A DNA stretch of 52,522 nucleotides. Origin: Clostridia bacterium (GTDB lineage: Bacteria; Bacillota; Clostridia; Christensenellales; Aristaeellaceae). The notes beneath the pieces were generated by a model. That model made no database searches and was not told where the DNA came from. It saw only the letters and a program-made list of their open reading frames with translations. The DNA lies in contig JAFXVJ010000002.1 of assembly GCA_017524615.1 (NCBI GenBank), forward strand, positions 1 to 52,522. The letters are read 5' to 3'. A program made the translations under genes and the position numbers. Position 1 is the first letter of the stretch, and each line of letters starts with the position of its first letter. Positions 9,377 through 16,451 of this stretch are shown one piece after another.

Positions 9377-9420
9377 ATGAATTTGTGCGGATGCATGAAG
9401 AGCGGAAGGACTGTACAGAC

Positions 9421-9524
9421 CGGAAAACAGGCGGGAGGCCGGAAGGCGGAAGCAAGGATGGATTCATCAGCCGGGTGAATGAATCGTGGCTGCCTCCGCT
9501 TTCCGCCCTTCTGCCTGTGTTCCG
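9421..9524. repeat. Long imperfect inverted repeat between tail genes
   Basis: The arm at 9421-9453 is nearly the reverse complement of 9489-9524, with shared blocks CGGAA-ACAGGC and CGGAA-GCGGA-GC. This gives a stem of about 30 bp within the 148-bp gap upstream of the fibre gene. It begins right at the end of the upstream fibre gene (the right arm reaches 9524) and has no T-run. Confidence 0.6.
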
Positions 9525-10610
9525 TTACCCTTCCAGCTGGGCGATGTACGTGGCTTTGTTGGTCACGTCGCCGGCGGACACGTTCAGGGTTTGGCCGGTG
9601 GCGATGGGCGTGGCATTGCCGTCCTTGTACCATTTCACGGTTCCCAGAGCGGTGAGATCATTGCCCGTCACCTCCACGCCGGCCTTGAACACATGGGCGG
9701 TGAGGGTGGTTTCGATGGCGCTGTTTTTAAAGATCATGCCGTTGCTGCTGGTGATGCTCATGGTGATGGCGTCGGCGCCGGGATCGCCCTGGGGGCCGGT
9801 GGCGCCGATTTCGCCCTTGATGTTGTTCACATATACCCACTTGGCGGCGCTGGCGGATCCGGCCGTGGTGCAGCGGTAGGTGTTATAGGTTTCGGTGTTC
9901 AGGTACATATCGCCCACCACGGCCTTGCTGATGCCCGAGCCGGAAAAGACGGTGGCGGTGGTGCTGGTGCCGGTGATGGCGGTGCCGGAATACCACAGGC
10001 TGGCCGTACCTGACGCGCCGGCGCCGCCCCGGATGCTGATCTGGCTGCCGGCGAATACGCTGCCGCTGTCTACCGTCAGGACGGTATAGCGGTAATAGCT
10101 GTGCAGGATGATGTCCCCGGGCTTGACGGTCATGCCCTCTGGGCCGGTGAGGGCGGATTCGTTCCAGGTGTAATTGGGGGTGGTGGGGGCGGCGGTGGCG
10201 GTCCAGATGGCGCTGCCCTCAGCCCCCGCCGCGCCGGGCTGGCCGGTTGCGCCGGTGAAGGCGATGGCCAGACTCATTTCCTTGTTGATGGTGATATCGC
10301 TGTCCACCACCACGGGGATCCTCACCACGCCCGCCGCGGTGAAGCTGGCGGAGGCGGTGATGGTGAGGGTGGGGCTGGTGGCGTCGTTATCCTTGGTGAC
10401 GGTGATGCCGGTGGGCGTGACCACATTGTTCAGGTTCACCGTGGCGGCAATCTGCTCGGAGCCACGCATGGCGATGATTTGGGTGGTGCAGCTGCCCGGC
10501 TTGGCGGCATTCACCGTGCCGGGAAAGGTGTAGCTGTCATTGGTCAGAATCACCGAATAGGCGTCGGTAATGTCCACGATGGAAATCTGGTCTGCGCTTT
10601 TGATGGCCAT
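9525..10610 (-). CDS. Phage tail-tip structural protein with short collagen-like segment
   Basis: A 361-aa protein starting MAIKSADQISIVDITDAYSV, a beginning common in Gram-positive phage tail or fibre proteins. It contains Ig-like, Thr/Val-rich beta segments (about residues 60-125 and 290-361), a first Gly-rich turn GATGQPGAAGAEG (about 119-131), and a collagen-like GATGPQGDPGADA run near residue 270. An AAGGAGG site precedes the ATG. Sitting between the hub and the large fibre gene, it probably forms part of the host-interaction tip. The exact role is not known. Confidence 0.7.
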   Translation of the reverse strand: MAIKSADQISIVDITDAYSVILTNDSYTFPGTVNAAKPGSCTTQIIAMRGSEQIAATVNLNNVVTPTGITVTKDNDATSPTLTITASASFTAAGVVRIPVVVDSDITINKEMSLAIAFTGATGQPGAAGAEGSAIWTATAAPTTPNYTWNESALTGPEGMTVKPGDIILHSYYRYTVLTVDSGSVFAGSQISIRGGAGASGTASLWYSGTAITGTSTTATVFSGSGISKAVVGDMYLNTETYNTYRCTTAGSASAAKWVYVNNIKGEIGATGPQGDPGADAITMSITSSNGMIFKNSAIETTLTAHVFKAGVEVTGNDLTALGTVKWYKDGNATPIATGQTLNVSAGDVTNKATYIAQLEG

Positions 10611-10662
10611 TCAGGCATGCCTCCTTGTAAGCTTGTTGTATGTGATGAGGGGAGAGGGGAAA

Positions 10663-10705
10663 GAGGAAGGCAGGAGGGCTTATTTCCTGCCGTATGCCTT
10701 CCTCC
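10663..10705. repeat. Inverted repeat between hub and fibre genes
   Basis: AAGGCAGGA (10667-10675) faces TTCCTGCC (10684-10691), with outer GAGGAAGGC against GCCTTCCTC. It forms a purine-rich hairpin similar in character to those at 5532 and 9421. Confidence 0.45.
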
Positions 10706-13099
10706 TTATACGATGAGTTCGCACAGAAACGTCACCTTGGTGTCCACATCCGCGGCGCTGAGGGTAAAGGTGAATCCGTCGCTGCCGATGCGGCTGTCGG
10801 AGGCGGAAATGACGCCGAAACGGCTTTCGTCCATCCGCTGCCAGCTCCATTGCAGGTGTGCCCCTGCGCCGAACAGCTGGCGCAGCTGCTGCGCGGTGGT
10901 GATCCGGTCCGGGCCGTGATAGATCACGGCGGAGAGCACGGTGGACACCGCGTTGTTTTTGAACACCGTACCCCGGGAGGAATCAATGCGCAGGGTGGTG
11001 GCGTCCTCCCCGTCCGCGCCGGACAGGCACACGGGAGACGATTCGGCGGTGTGGCCGTCCAGGTAGGTGGTCACCGTTTTCTGCCAGATAACCTTGCCCT
11101 TTTCGCCCGGCGGCGCGTTGCCGGTCCAGCCATCCGCCGGCGGGGTCAGGCGGGAATCGCCCTGGGCGTAGAGGGTTTGGCTGCCGGCTGCCGCGGAGGA
11201 CTGGATGCCGCTCACCTGCTGCCGCACGGGGTCCACCTGGCCGCCCACGTACAGATGCAGGTATTCATTGCCGGAAATGTCCAGGGCGTTCAGACGATTG
11301 ACGGTGGCTTCCCGCGCAAACAGGGTGTCCACGTCAATACGCCCCGCAGTGATCCGGTTGATCAGAGCCTCGGTGGCGGTGGCGCTGGAGGTGTTCAATT
11401 CGCTGACGGTGAGGTCGGTTTCAATGATGTGCTGGCCGGACGCCGTTTGGCCGGCGGCCAGTTCCCCGGCGGTCACCGTCACCTGCGTGGCGGATACGTG
11501 GCCCGTATCCAGGTCCACGCTGAGGCTGTAATAATTCCCATCCCGCGCCTTCACGGTCAGTTGCCCCACGGCCAGATCGACCATCTGGGCGCTGTCCACC
11601 GCCAGACGGCGGATGAACAGCTTTTCGCCGCTGCCCCGCTCGATGAGGGCGGTGCCGGCGGCCAGGTCCTTGATGTGAGCGTAATCGATATCCGCCGCGC
11701 CGATCCGGGCATCCATCGCTTCCAGGGCGGAGGCGGTCAGATGCCCCGCCTGAACCGATCCGGCGGCCAGCTTATCCGCCGTCACCGCGCCGGCGTCGAT
11801 TTTTTCCGCGGTAACGGCTCCCGCGGCGATGTGCGCGGCTGTCACCTCTCCCGCGCCGATTTTTTCAGCCGTGACGGCCCCGGCGCTGATTTTTTCCGCC
11901 GTCACGGCGCCGGCCGCCAATTGGGCGGCGGTAACGCTGCCGGCCATCAGTGCTTGCGCCGCCAGGCTGCCGTCCCGGATGAGCACGCCGCTCATTTCCC
12001 CATCCAGCAGCGCGGCGTTGATGGCGCCGGAAGCGGTGAACAGCCTGCCCACGGCGGGTTGATTCACAGGCGGCAGACAGTCGCTCTGCATGGAAAACCC
12101 CTGAGAAAAGGTAATGGCCTGGCGGGTCACCTGTGTTTCGGTGATGCTGTCGGAAGTGTCGGCAATGCGCACCCGATCCCCCAGCGTCAGCAGGGGATCG
12201 CCGCGCCAGGAGACCTTGGCCTGGGCCAGGGTCAGGCCGGAAAGGACGGAAAGCAGGCCATCCGCCAGGACCTGCGTGTGGCTGCCCGCATGGGGAAAGA
12301 GGGGATTCCGGTCAATGACCAGCGAATTATAGGCGTTCAGGACAGCGCCGTTCTGCGCGACGGTCAGGGGAGATGCGTCCCGGGGAGCGCCGGTGCAGCG
12401 GATGGTCAGGCCCTGCAGCGGGCCAAAGCGATCGTCGCCGTATTCCCTGCCGAGGGTGACCTCCGGGCGGATGAGGTAAGGCGCGGACGCGGGGCACAGG
12501 GGCTTCAGGCGAAGAGCGCCGTCCCGGTCGATGCAGGCGAAGCTCCCGGCGGCGCAGGCAATGAAGGCCAGGGCCTGGCGCAGGGAGATTTCGCCCCAAT
12601 CGGGCCGCTGGGACAGGAGGACCGAGCCGTTCGGCAGTTCGTCGGAAAGGGTGAAGCCCGCCTGCGCGGCCACATGGGCGGCCAGCTGGGACAGGGTAAG
12701 CGGATAGGAAAAATCATCCTGGAAGAGAGCCTCAAAGGCGGTGCCCATGGCATCGCTGCCGGAGAGAGTGAGCCGGGGATCATTCTCCCGGCGGGCCACC
12801 TTGGATACGGTGAACACGGCCAGGGGCGCGCACATGCCGCCGATGTCCAGGTATACCCTCACATGAGCGCCGTAGGGGGAACGCCCGGCGGTAAAAAAGG
12901 CGTCCTGATCGTTGAGCGTCAGCGAGCAGGCGGCGGAAAAGGCGCCGCCCAGCAGCGTGCCGCTTTGAGCTCCTTCGCTGAGAAAAAAGGCCATGGCCTG
13001 GTCCGGGCCGAAGGACAGGGACGTGCCGGTCGGATAGGTGACGGTGCCGGACAGGGTGGGCTGCCGGTCAGGCGCGGCAAGAAGCTGGGAAAGGGTCAT
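10706..13099 (-). CDS. Phage tail hub / tail-associated (endopeptidase-like) protein
   Basis: A 797-aa protein following the distal-tail gene, in the position of the tail hub (Tal/gp27-like) of siphophages. Residues 1-345 contain beta-rich hub-like sequence (LSGSDAMGTAFEALFQDDF, LTLGDRVRIADTSDSITETQ). Residues about 387-455 are tandem decapeptides of the form AAGAVTAEKI. A beta-rich C-terminal part (about 460-797) ends in Ig/fibre-like segments that partly resemble the next gene's C-terminus. A GGAGG site lies nine bases before the ATG, which sits one base past the preceding stop codon. No recognisable peptidase or lysozyme catalytic motif was seen, so a purely structural role is favoured. 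Confidence 0.75.
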   Translation of the reverse strand: MTLSQLLAAPDRQPTLSGTVTYPTGTSLSFGPDQAMAFFLSEGAQSGTLLGGAFSAACSLTLNDQDAFFTAGRSPYGAHVRVYLDIGGMCAPLAVFTVSKVARRENDPRLTLSGSDAMGTAFEALFQDDFSYPLTLSQLAAHVAAQAGFTLSDELPNGSVLLSQRPDWGEISLRQALAFIACAAGSFACIDRDGALRLKPLCPASAPYLIRPEVTLGREYGDDRFGPLQGLTIRCTGAPRDASPLTVAQNGAVLNAYNSLVIDRNPLFPHAGSHTQVLADGLLSVLSGLTLAQAKVSWRGDPLLTLGDRVRIADTSDSITETQVTRQAITFSQGFSMQSDCLPPVNQPAVGRLFTASGAINAALLDGEMSGVLIRDGSLAAQALMAGSVTAAQLAAGAVTAEKISAGAVTAEKIGAGEVTAAHIAAGAVTAEKIDAGAVTADKLAAGSVQAGHLTASALEAMDARIGAADIDYAHIKDLAAGTALIERGSGEKLFIRRLAVDSAQMVDLAVGQLTVKARDGNYYSLSVDLDTGHVSATQVTVTAGELAAGQTASGQHIIETDLTVSELNTSSATATEALINRITAGRIDVDTLFAREATVNRLNALDISGNEYLHLYVGGQVDPVRQQVSGIQSSAAAGSQTLYAQGDSRLTPPADGWTGNAPPGEKGKVIWQKTVTTYLDGHTAESSPVCLSGADGEDATTLRIDSSRGTVFKNNAVSTVLSAVIYHGPDRITTAQQLRQLFGAGAHLQWSWQRMDESRFGVISASDSRIGSDGFTFTLSAADVDTKVTFLCELIV
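11735..11941. repeat. In-frame tandem 30-bp repeats in hub gene
   Basis: About seven consecutive ten-residue units (AGAVTAEKIS, AGAVTAEKIG, AGEVTAAHIA, AGAVTAEKID and so on). The DNA units are about 30 bp and diverged only moderately. Such repeats form beta-helical or triple-stranded shafts in tail proteins and can change length by recombination. Confidence 0.85.
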
Positions 13100-13100
13100 G

Positions 13101-13448
13101 TCACTGTTCCTCCAGGGTGAGGGTCACATCCGCCCAGGCAGCCGCGCCGTTTGCATAGCGCCAGACCCGGGCGGACTGTTCGGTGGCACGGCAGGCGATG
13201 GTCCGGCTGCCGGACAGGGGATCGGGATAGGTGAGGGAGAAAAAGCCGCCGGCAGTCAGAAGCGACGCCAGAGAGCGCAGGGTGACCGCATCCATGCGGG
13301 ACCAGGCGATTTCCACGGTGCGCTTGTCCTTGAAGCCGTCCTGCACCAATTGGCCCAGGGTGTTGTACTGGGCGGTGCCTGCCTGGGGACGGACGCGCAC
13401 GGACAGTCCGGTGGGGGAGGGCAGGGATACGTTGTTGAGCGTGATCAT
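13101..13448 (-). CDS. Small distal-tail-like phage protein
   Basis: A 115-aa protein (MITLNNVSLPSPTGLSVRV start) located between the tape measure and hub genes. It is mostly predicted beta-strand, with FFSLTYPDPLSGSRTIACR in the centre. Its size and place match small tail proteins of Gram-positive phages that cap or extend the tube. The sequence alone does not show a catalytic function. The ribosome binding site GGAGGACAGGCC precedes the ATG, and the gene ends one base before the hub start. Confidence 0.65.
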   Translation of the reverse strand: MITLNNVSLPSPTGLSVRVRPQAGTAQYNTLGQLVQDGFKDKRTVEIAWSRMDAVTLRSLASLLTAGGFFSLTYPDPLSGSRTIACRATEQSARVWRYANGAAAWADVTLTLEEQ

Positions 13449-13463
13449 GGCCTGTCCTCCTTC

Positions 13464-14042
13464 CTACAGGGTCAGTTCCACCCGGCCCGTGCCGTGGGAC
13501 ACCCGGTTGATGCCCTCGATGGCGGCCACGCCCAGGCGGTATCCGTCGATCTCCAGGGGAATGGTGAGAGAAATGGGGGGCAGGGCAGCCTCCCCGGCGG
13601 GAGCGGCGGCGGACGGGGCGGCAGCGGGGACGGGGACGGGCACGTCAGGGAATTGCAGGGCGGCGGCGGTACGGCTGCCAAGGGAGGCCGCCTCCCGCTC
13701 CACCCGGTTCGCACTGCCCGCAATGCCCTGGAGCAGCCCTTCGTCGAAAAGCGCGCCCATCTGCTGCGTGACCCGGGACGGAGAATGAATGGCCAGCGCG
13801 CCCCGCAGGGCGGAGGCGGCCGCCTGGGCCAGGGCCTGGGCCGCCTGGGCCACGGCGCTGCGGCGGGACAGGAGACCGATGCGCAGGCCGTCCCCCGCCT
13901 GCGAACCGGCGGCTGTGAAGTGATCGGCCATGCCGTCCGCCTGGGAAGCGGCGACGGAGATCAGGCCGCTCACCTGGCTGACCGCCTGAGCAAATGGGGC
14001 CACATCGGCGGAGAATACCACCGAGAGTTCTTCCAAAGTCAT
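13464..14042 (-). CDS. Very short tail tape measure protein
   Basis: A 192-aa protein in the tape-measure position. Its N-terminus (MTLEELSVVFSADVAPFAQA) is typical of tape measure proteins. AIHSPSRVTQQMGALFDEGL near residue 85 corresponds to the 'SPSR...G..i..Gl..GI' motif normally found after the long central region. A Pro/Ala-rich linker and a C-terminal beta segment follow. Tape measures are usually 600-2000 aa, so the long helical ruler is essentially missing. With about 0.15 nm of tail per residue this predicts a tail near 30 nm. The ATG overlaps the upstream stop by four bases. It is either an internal deletion or an adaptation to a short-tailed particle. Confidence 0.75.
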   Translation of the reverse strand: MTLEELSVVFSADVAPFAQAVSQVSGLISVAASQADGMADHFTAAGSQAGDGLRIGLLSRRSAVAQAAQALAQAAASALRGALAIHSPSRVTQQMGALFDEGLLQGIAGSANRVEREAASLGSRTAAALQFPDVPVPVPAAAPSAAAPAGEAALPPISLTIPLEIDGYRLGVAAIEGINRVSHGTGRVELTL

Positions 14043-14661
14043 GAGGATGCATCCTTTCCGCGCCAGGCAAGCAGGCGCTGTTTCATATCATCGGCGGTCA
14101 TGGGGGCGGAAGCGGGCGCCGGCGGCGGCGGGGGAAGGCGATCCGGAGCATGAAAGGCCAGGGCGGCATGCCGGGCCAGCAGCCATATTTCCCATTCCCG
14201 CCGCCAGGCTCGCGCCCGGTGCGCCTGGATCAGCAGAGCGATTTCCCGGGGCGTCATGGCAAACATCCGGGGCGCTTCCGCCACGCCCGCCTCCGCGGCG
14301 CATCGGATCAGGCGAAAGAAGCGCTGCCGGAGGGCTCCGCCGCTTCCTTCGCCGCTCTCCCCATGTCCGCCTTCGGGTGAAAAAAACAGGCGTCCTCCAG
14401 TGCGGCGGAAAGCTGCGCCGCCACCTGGCCAAGATCGCCGCCCGCCGCCAAATGCGCGTCCAGCAGATCCCCGGCCTGGGAAAGGGTCATGCCGGGGCAG
14501 CTCTCCATCAGGCCGCACCACAGCAGACCCCGCAGGCAGGATATCTGCCGGCTTTCCAGGGCGGCCAGGCTGACGCCCGTTTTTTCCTCCAGGCAGCACA
14601 GGGCGTTGACCGAGAACCGCAGGGAGTATTCCCGCCCGTTCAGGGTGATGGAACGGTTCAC
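14039..14661 (-). CDS. Tail assembly chaperone long form, made by -1 frameshift (GT-like)
   Basis: The second chaperone frame is open from 14599 to 14039 and has no start with a good ribosome binding site; candidate ATGs at 14266 and 14257 are poorly served. The upstream frame carries a U-UUU-UUU slippery heptamer in exactly the phase required for a -1 shift into it. The fusion would be 207 aa: residues 1-94 from the first frame, then SPEGGHGESGEG, then RQRFFRLIRCAAEAGVAEAP and the helical MTPREIALLIQAHRARAWRR segment. That last segment resembles tail-assembly chaperone C-terminal parts. This is the G/GT arrangement of lambda-like and many other tailed phages. Confidence 0.75.
14308..14661 (-). 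CDS. Tail assembly chaperone short form (G-like)
   Basis: A 117-aa, mostly helical protein (MNRSITLNGREYSLRFSVNA, then SLAALESRQISCLRGLLWCG). It lies between the tail tube and tape measure genes, the standard position of the tail chaperone that binds the tape measure. The start is a GTG overlapping the tail tube stop (GTGA), implying translational coupling because no strong site is present. A slippery heptamer about 70 nt before its stop allows the longer fusion product. Confidence 0.75.
   Translation of the reverse strand: MNRSITLNGREYSLRFSVNALCCLEEKTGVSLAALESRQISCLRGLLWCGLMESCPGMTLSQAGDLLDAHLAAGGDLGQVAAQLSAALEDACFFHPKADMGRAAKEAAEPSGSASFA
14380..14386 (-). promoter_or_regulatory. Slippery heptamer for programmed -1 frameshift
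   Basis: Seven consecutive T on the coding (-) strand, phased T TTT TTT after TG in the codon TGT, which is the X XXY YYZ arrangement. A -1 slip joins the first chaperone frame to the second, open frame. Downstream GC-rich sequence could supply a stimulatory structure. Confidence 0.75.
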
Positions 14662-15062
14662 GACAGGGTCACGCCGCCGGTGAGCCGCAGCACGGCGGTA
14701 AAGCCCACCGCCCCATCCACCGTGGCCGCGCCCAGGGCATAGGATTTGACAAAGGCGGAAAAGGCGGCGGCGGTACCGTCGGGGAAGGTGACGGTGAAGG
14801 GCGTGACAGCGCCGGACTGGTAGAGCGTGCGCAGCCTGGACTGGCCCGCGCTGCCCGATTCAAAAAAGCCCTCCAGGGTCACCTCGCCCAGATCCTTCAG
14901 CCCCTGAACGTAAGCTTTGCAGCCGTCCGCGGCGTCCAGGGTGGTCACGTCAATGGCTTCGCTGTCCGCCTTGATTTCGCTGATGGAGCGCAGGGAGCCG
15001 ATGAGCAGGGGGTTGTTGTCGACAGTGCACGAAATCGTCGTGCCCATGGCTTTTTGAGGCAT
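14658..15062 (-). CDS. Phage major tail tube protein
   Basis: A 134-aa beta-rich protein (MPQKAMGTTISCTVDNNPLL, then IDVTTLDAADGCKAYVQGLK and GEVTLEGFFESGSAGQ). This is the pattern of siphophage/lambda gpV-like tail tube proteins. It would polymerise into the tail tube around the tape measure. AAAGGAGGAATACC precedes the ATG. Its stop overlaps the GTG of the chaperone gene. Confidence 0.85.
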   Translation of the reverse strand: MPQKAMGTTISCTVDNNPLLIGSLRSISEIKADSEAIDVTTLDAADGCKAYVQGLKDLGEVTLEGFFESGSAGQSRLRTLYQSGAVTPFTVTFPDGTAAAFSAFVKSYALGAATVDGAVGFTAVLRLTGGVTLS

Positions 15063-15074
15063 GGTATTCCTCCT

Positions 15075-15431
15075 TTACTGATAAATCAGGTTTTGCTTCA
15101 AAACAGCCCGGTAGCGCAGGTATTTGCGGTAAGCCCGGGCCTCCTCGTCATAAAAATCCTGGCGGTGCCGGCAGCGCAGGCCCAGCGCGGTGAGGGCTTC
15201 ATCGGCCTGGCCGGCCAGGGATTCCGCGCCGGCGGCGTCGGCGGCGTAGATGTTCACCGCGATCAGGTATTCATCCAGGCAGGGCAGCCCATCCGCCTGG
15301 GCCAGCACCCCGCCCGCCTCGTCGGAAACGGCGATGACGGGCAGGGGGAGATCCGCCTGCGGAAAGGAAGCGGTGATATGCGCCGGAAGCGTGGCCAGGG
15401 CGGAGAGCAGGGTGGGTTTCAGGTCGATCAT
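15075..15431 (-). CDS. Tail completion / terminator-like protein
   Basis: A 118-aa protein starting MIDLKPTLLSALATLPAH, with YLIAVNIYAADAAGAESLA and RQDFYDEEARAYRKYLRYRA. Its location just before the tail tube gene and its size match the tail terminator (gpU-like / gp17-like) group. The ATG overlaps the preceding stop by four bases (ATGA). The function is inferred from position and the ferredoxin-like alternation of strands and helices. Confidence 0.6.
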   Translation of the reverse strand: MIDLKPTLLSALATLPAHITASFPQADLPLPVIAVSDEAGGVLAQADGLPCLDEYLIAVNIYAADAAGAESLAGQADEALTALGLRCRHRQDFYDEEARAYRKYLRYRAVLKQNLIYQ

Positions 15432-15754
15432 CGAAGCACCTCCCGCAGAAACTGGGATAGGATACGCGCATAATCCGTGCCGCGCAGGGCGGGCATCATA
15501 AAGGGCCGGGCCGGGGAATAACGGGTGCCCAGCTCCACCGACGCGGCGTAGGGACAGTCCGCAGTCAGGGCAGCGCCGGCGGGATGGGAAACCGCGGCGA
15601 GAGACGCGCGCAGACGGCCTGTCTGCACGGGAACCAAATGGCGGGACAGGCGCAGGGCGCTTTGGGCTGCGGCCAGGGCGCCGCTTTTCGCCGCACTTTC
15701 CGCCAGATGGGGCATGGCCGACAAGCGGCACAGAACAGGATCCAGGCCGTTCAT
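15428..15754 (-). CDS. HK97 gp10-like head-tail / tail-joining protein
   Basis: A 108-aa protein with SALRLSRHLVPVQTGRLRAS, followed by YAASVELGTRYSPARPFMMP. The combination 'vPvdTGrLR.Sl ... YA..vE.Gt ... apRPFm.pA' is diagnostic of the HK97-gp10 family of neck/tail proteins. The ATG at 15754 overlaps the upstream stop (ATGA) with AGGTG nearby. The alternative GTG at 15763 is less well placed. Confidence 0.8.
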   Translation of the reverse strand: MNGLDPVLCRLSAMPHLAESAAKSGALAAAQSALRLSRHLVPVQTGRLRASLAAVSHPAGAALTADCPYAASVELGTRYSPARPFMMPALRGTDYARILSQFLREVLR

Positions 15755-16011
15755 CGGGCACACCTGCGCAAATCGGCCTGCACATGGCCGGTCAGACAGC
15801 GGGTCAGCACGCAGACATAAGGCGCGCCGTCCACCGTCACCCGGTCTCCCGGGAAGATTTCGGTGTTCCAGGGCAGCAGCAGCCGCAGCATATCCTGGAC
15901 GTATTCTCCGTAGCGCAGGGCGGACAGCAAGCCGGACACGGGCCGCACGGCGGCGCGCATTTCATGTCCGCGGCACAGGACGGTCACCCGGCCGCGCTGA
16001 AGCAATCGCAT
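15751..16011 (-). CDS. Putative head closure (stopper) protein
   Basis: An 86-aa beta-rich protein (MRLLQRGRVTVLCRGHEMRA, later FPGDRVTVDGAPYVCVLTRC). Position between the connector and gp10-like genes, and the small beta-barrel look with 'GDRV...G..Y.V', fit the head closure/stopper group. The start ATG at 16011 has AGGAGG nine bases upstream. A 127-bp gap to the upstream gene, with GC-rich palindromes, precedes it. Confidence 0.6.
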   Translation of the reverse strand: MRLLQRGRVTVLCRGHEMRAAVRPVSGLLSALRYGEYVQDMLRLLLPWNTEIFPGDRVTVDGAPYVCVLTRCLTGHVQADLRRCAR

Positions 16012-16138
16012 GCATGCATTCCTCCTCATCTTGACATGGTAGCTGGAACAGGATCGGGAAGCCTGCGATCCGGCCCCGCGGCAGGAGGGATGCCTCCCGC
16101 CGCAGGACACTCGGCCTCCCCCTGCCGGGGGAAAGCCG
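16012..16138. other. GC-rich spacer with small palindromes inside the head module
   Basis: This non-coding gap in an otherwise gap-free head module contains GGCAGGAGGGATGCCTCCCGCC, which can fold as GGGAGGC/GCATCCCTCC-type stems, and CCCCTGCCGGGGG. It may be a processing or attenuation site between the connector gene and the stopper gene. Confidence 0.35.
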
Positions 16139-16441
16139 TCAGGTTTTGGCCAGCCGGAAAGAGAATATTTCCCGGCGCAGGTTTTCCGGCAAATCCTGTG
16201 CGGCGCGGCGCACATCGCCCTCGGAATGCGCGCTTTCCCCTTCCATTCCCATCCGGTTATAGAAGATCACCGCCAGGCGCAGCTGCGCGTTTTGCAATTC
16301 CTCCGGCACCTGGGTGCGCCAGGTGAGGGCGCAGATCAGGGCGGCGGCGTCCCGAAGCAGGGAGAGCAGCAGATCATCCGCCGCGTCGGCGGCGTCGGGC
16401 AGGCGCAGCCGCAGCTGGGAGAGCAATTCCTGGCTCGTCAT
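16139..16441 (-). CDS. Phage head-tail connector protein (gp6-like)
   Basis: A 100-aa helical protein (MTSQELLSQLRLRLPDAADA, then DDLLLSLLRDAAALICALTW and QNAQLRLAVIFYNRMGMEGE). It is typical of the gp6/gp15-like adaptor that binds under the portal. The ATG at 16441 lies 10 bp after the coat protein stop, with GAGG upstream. This start is supported by homology-like content, whereas a longer frame extends upstream through the coat gene. Confidence 0.75.
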   Translation of the reverse strand: MTSQELLSQLRLRLPDAADAADDLLLSLLRDAAALICALTWRTQVPEELQNAQLRLAVIFYNRMGMEGESAHSEGDVRRAAQDLPENLRREIFSFRLAKT

Positions 16442-16451
16442 CACGTCATCC

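Noticed and set aside
11735-11941. Possible CRISPR-like direct repeats
   Set aside because: The repeats are in frame, encode AGAVTAEKI units and have no unique spacers.
10694-13120. Long open frame on the + strand (about 800 codons) antisense to the hub gene
   Set aside because: It is a shadow of the GC-rich hub gene: Gly/His/Arg-rich composition, no ribosome binding site and no recognisable domain, while the - strand frame has phage-like content.
14296-14330. GCTTCTTTCGCC as a frameshift site near the end of the first chaperone frame
   Set aside because: It does not fit X XXY YYZ; the T7 run at 14386-14380 does, in the right phase.
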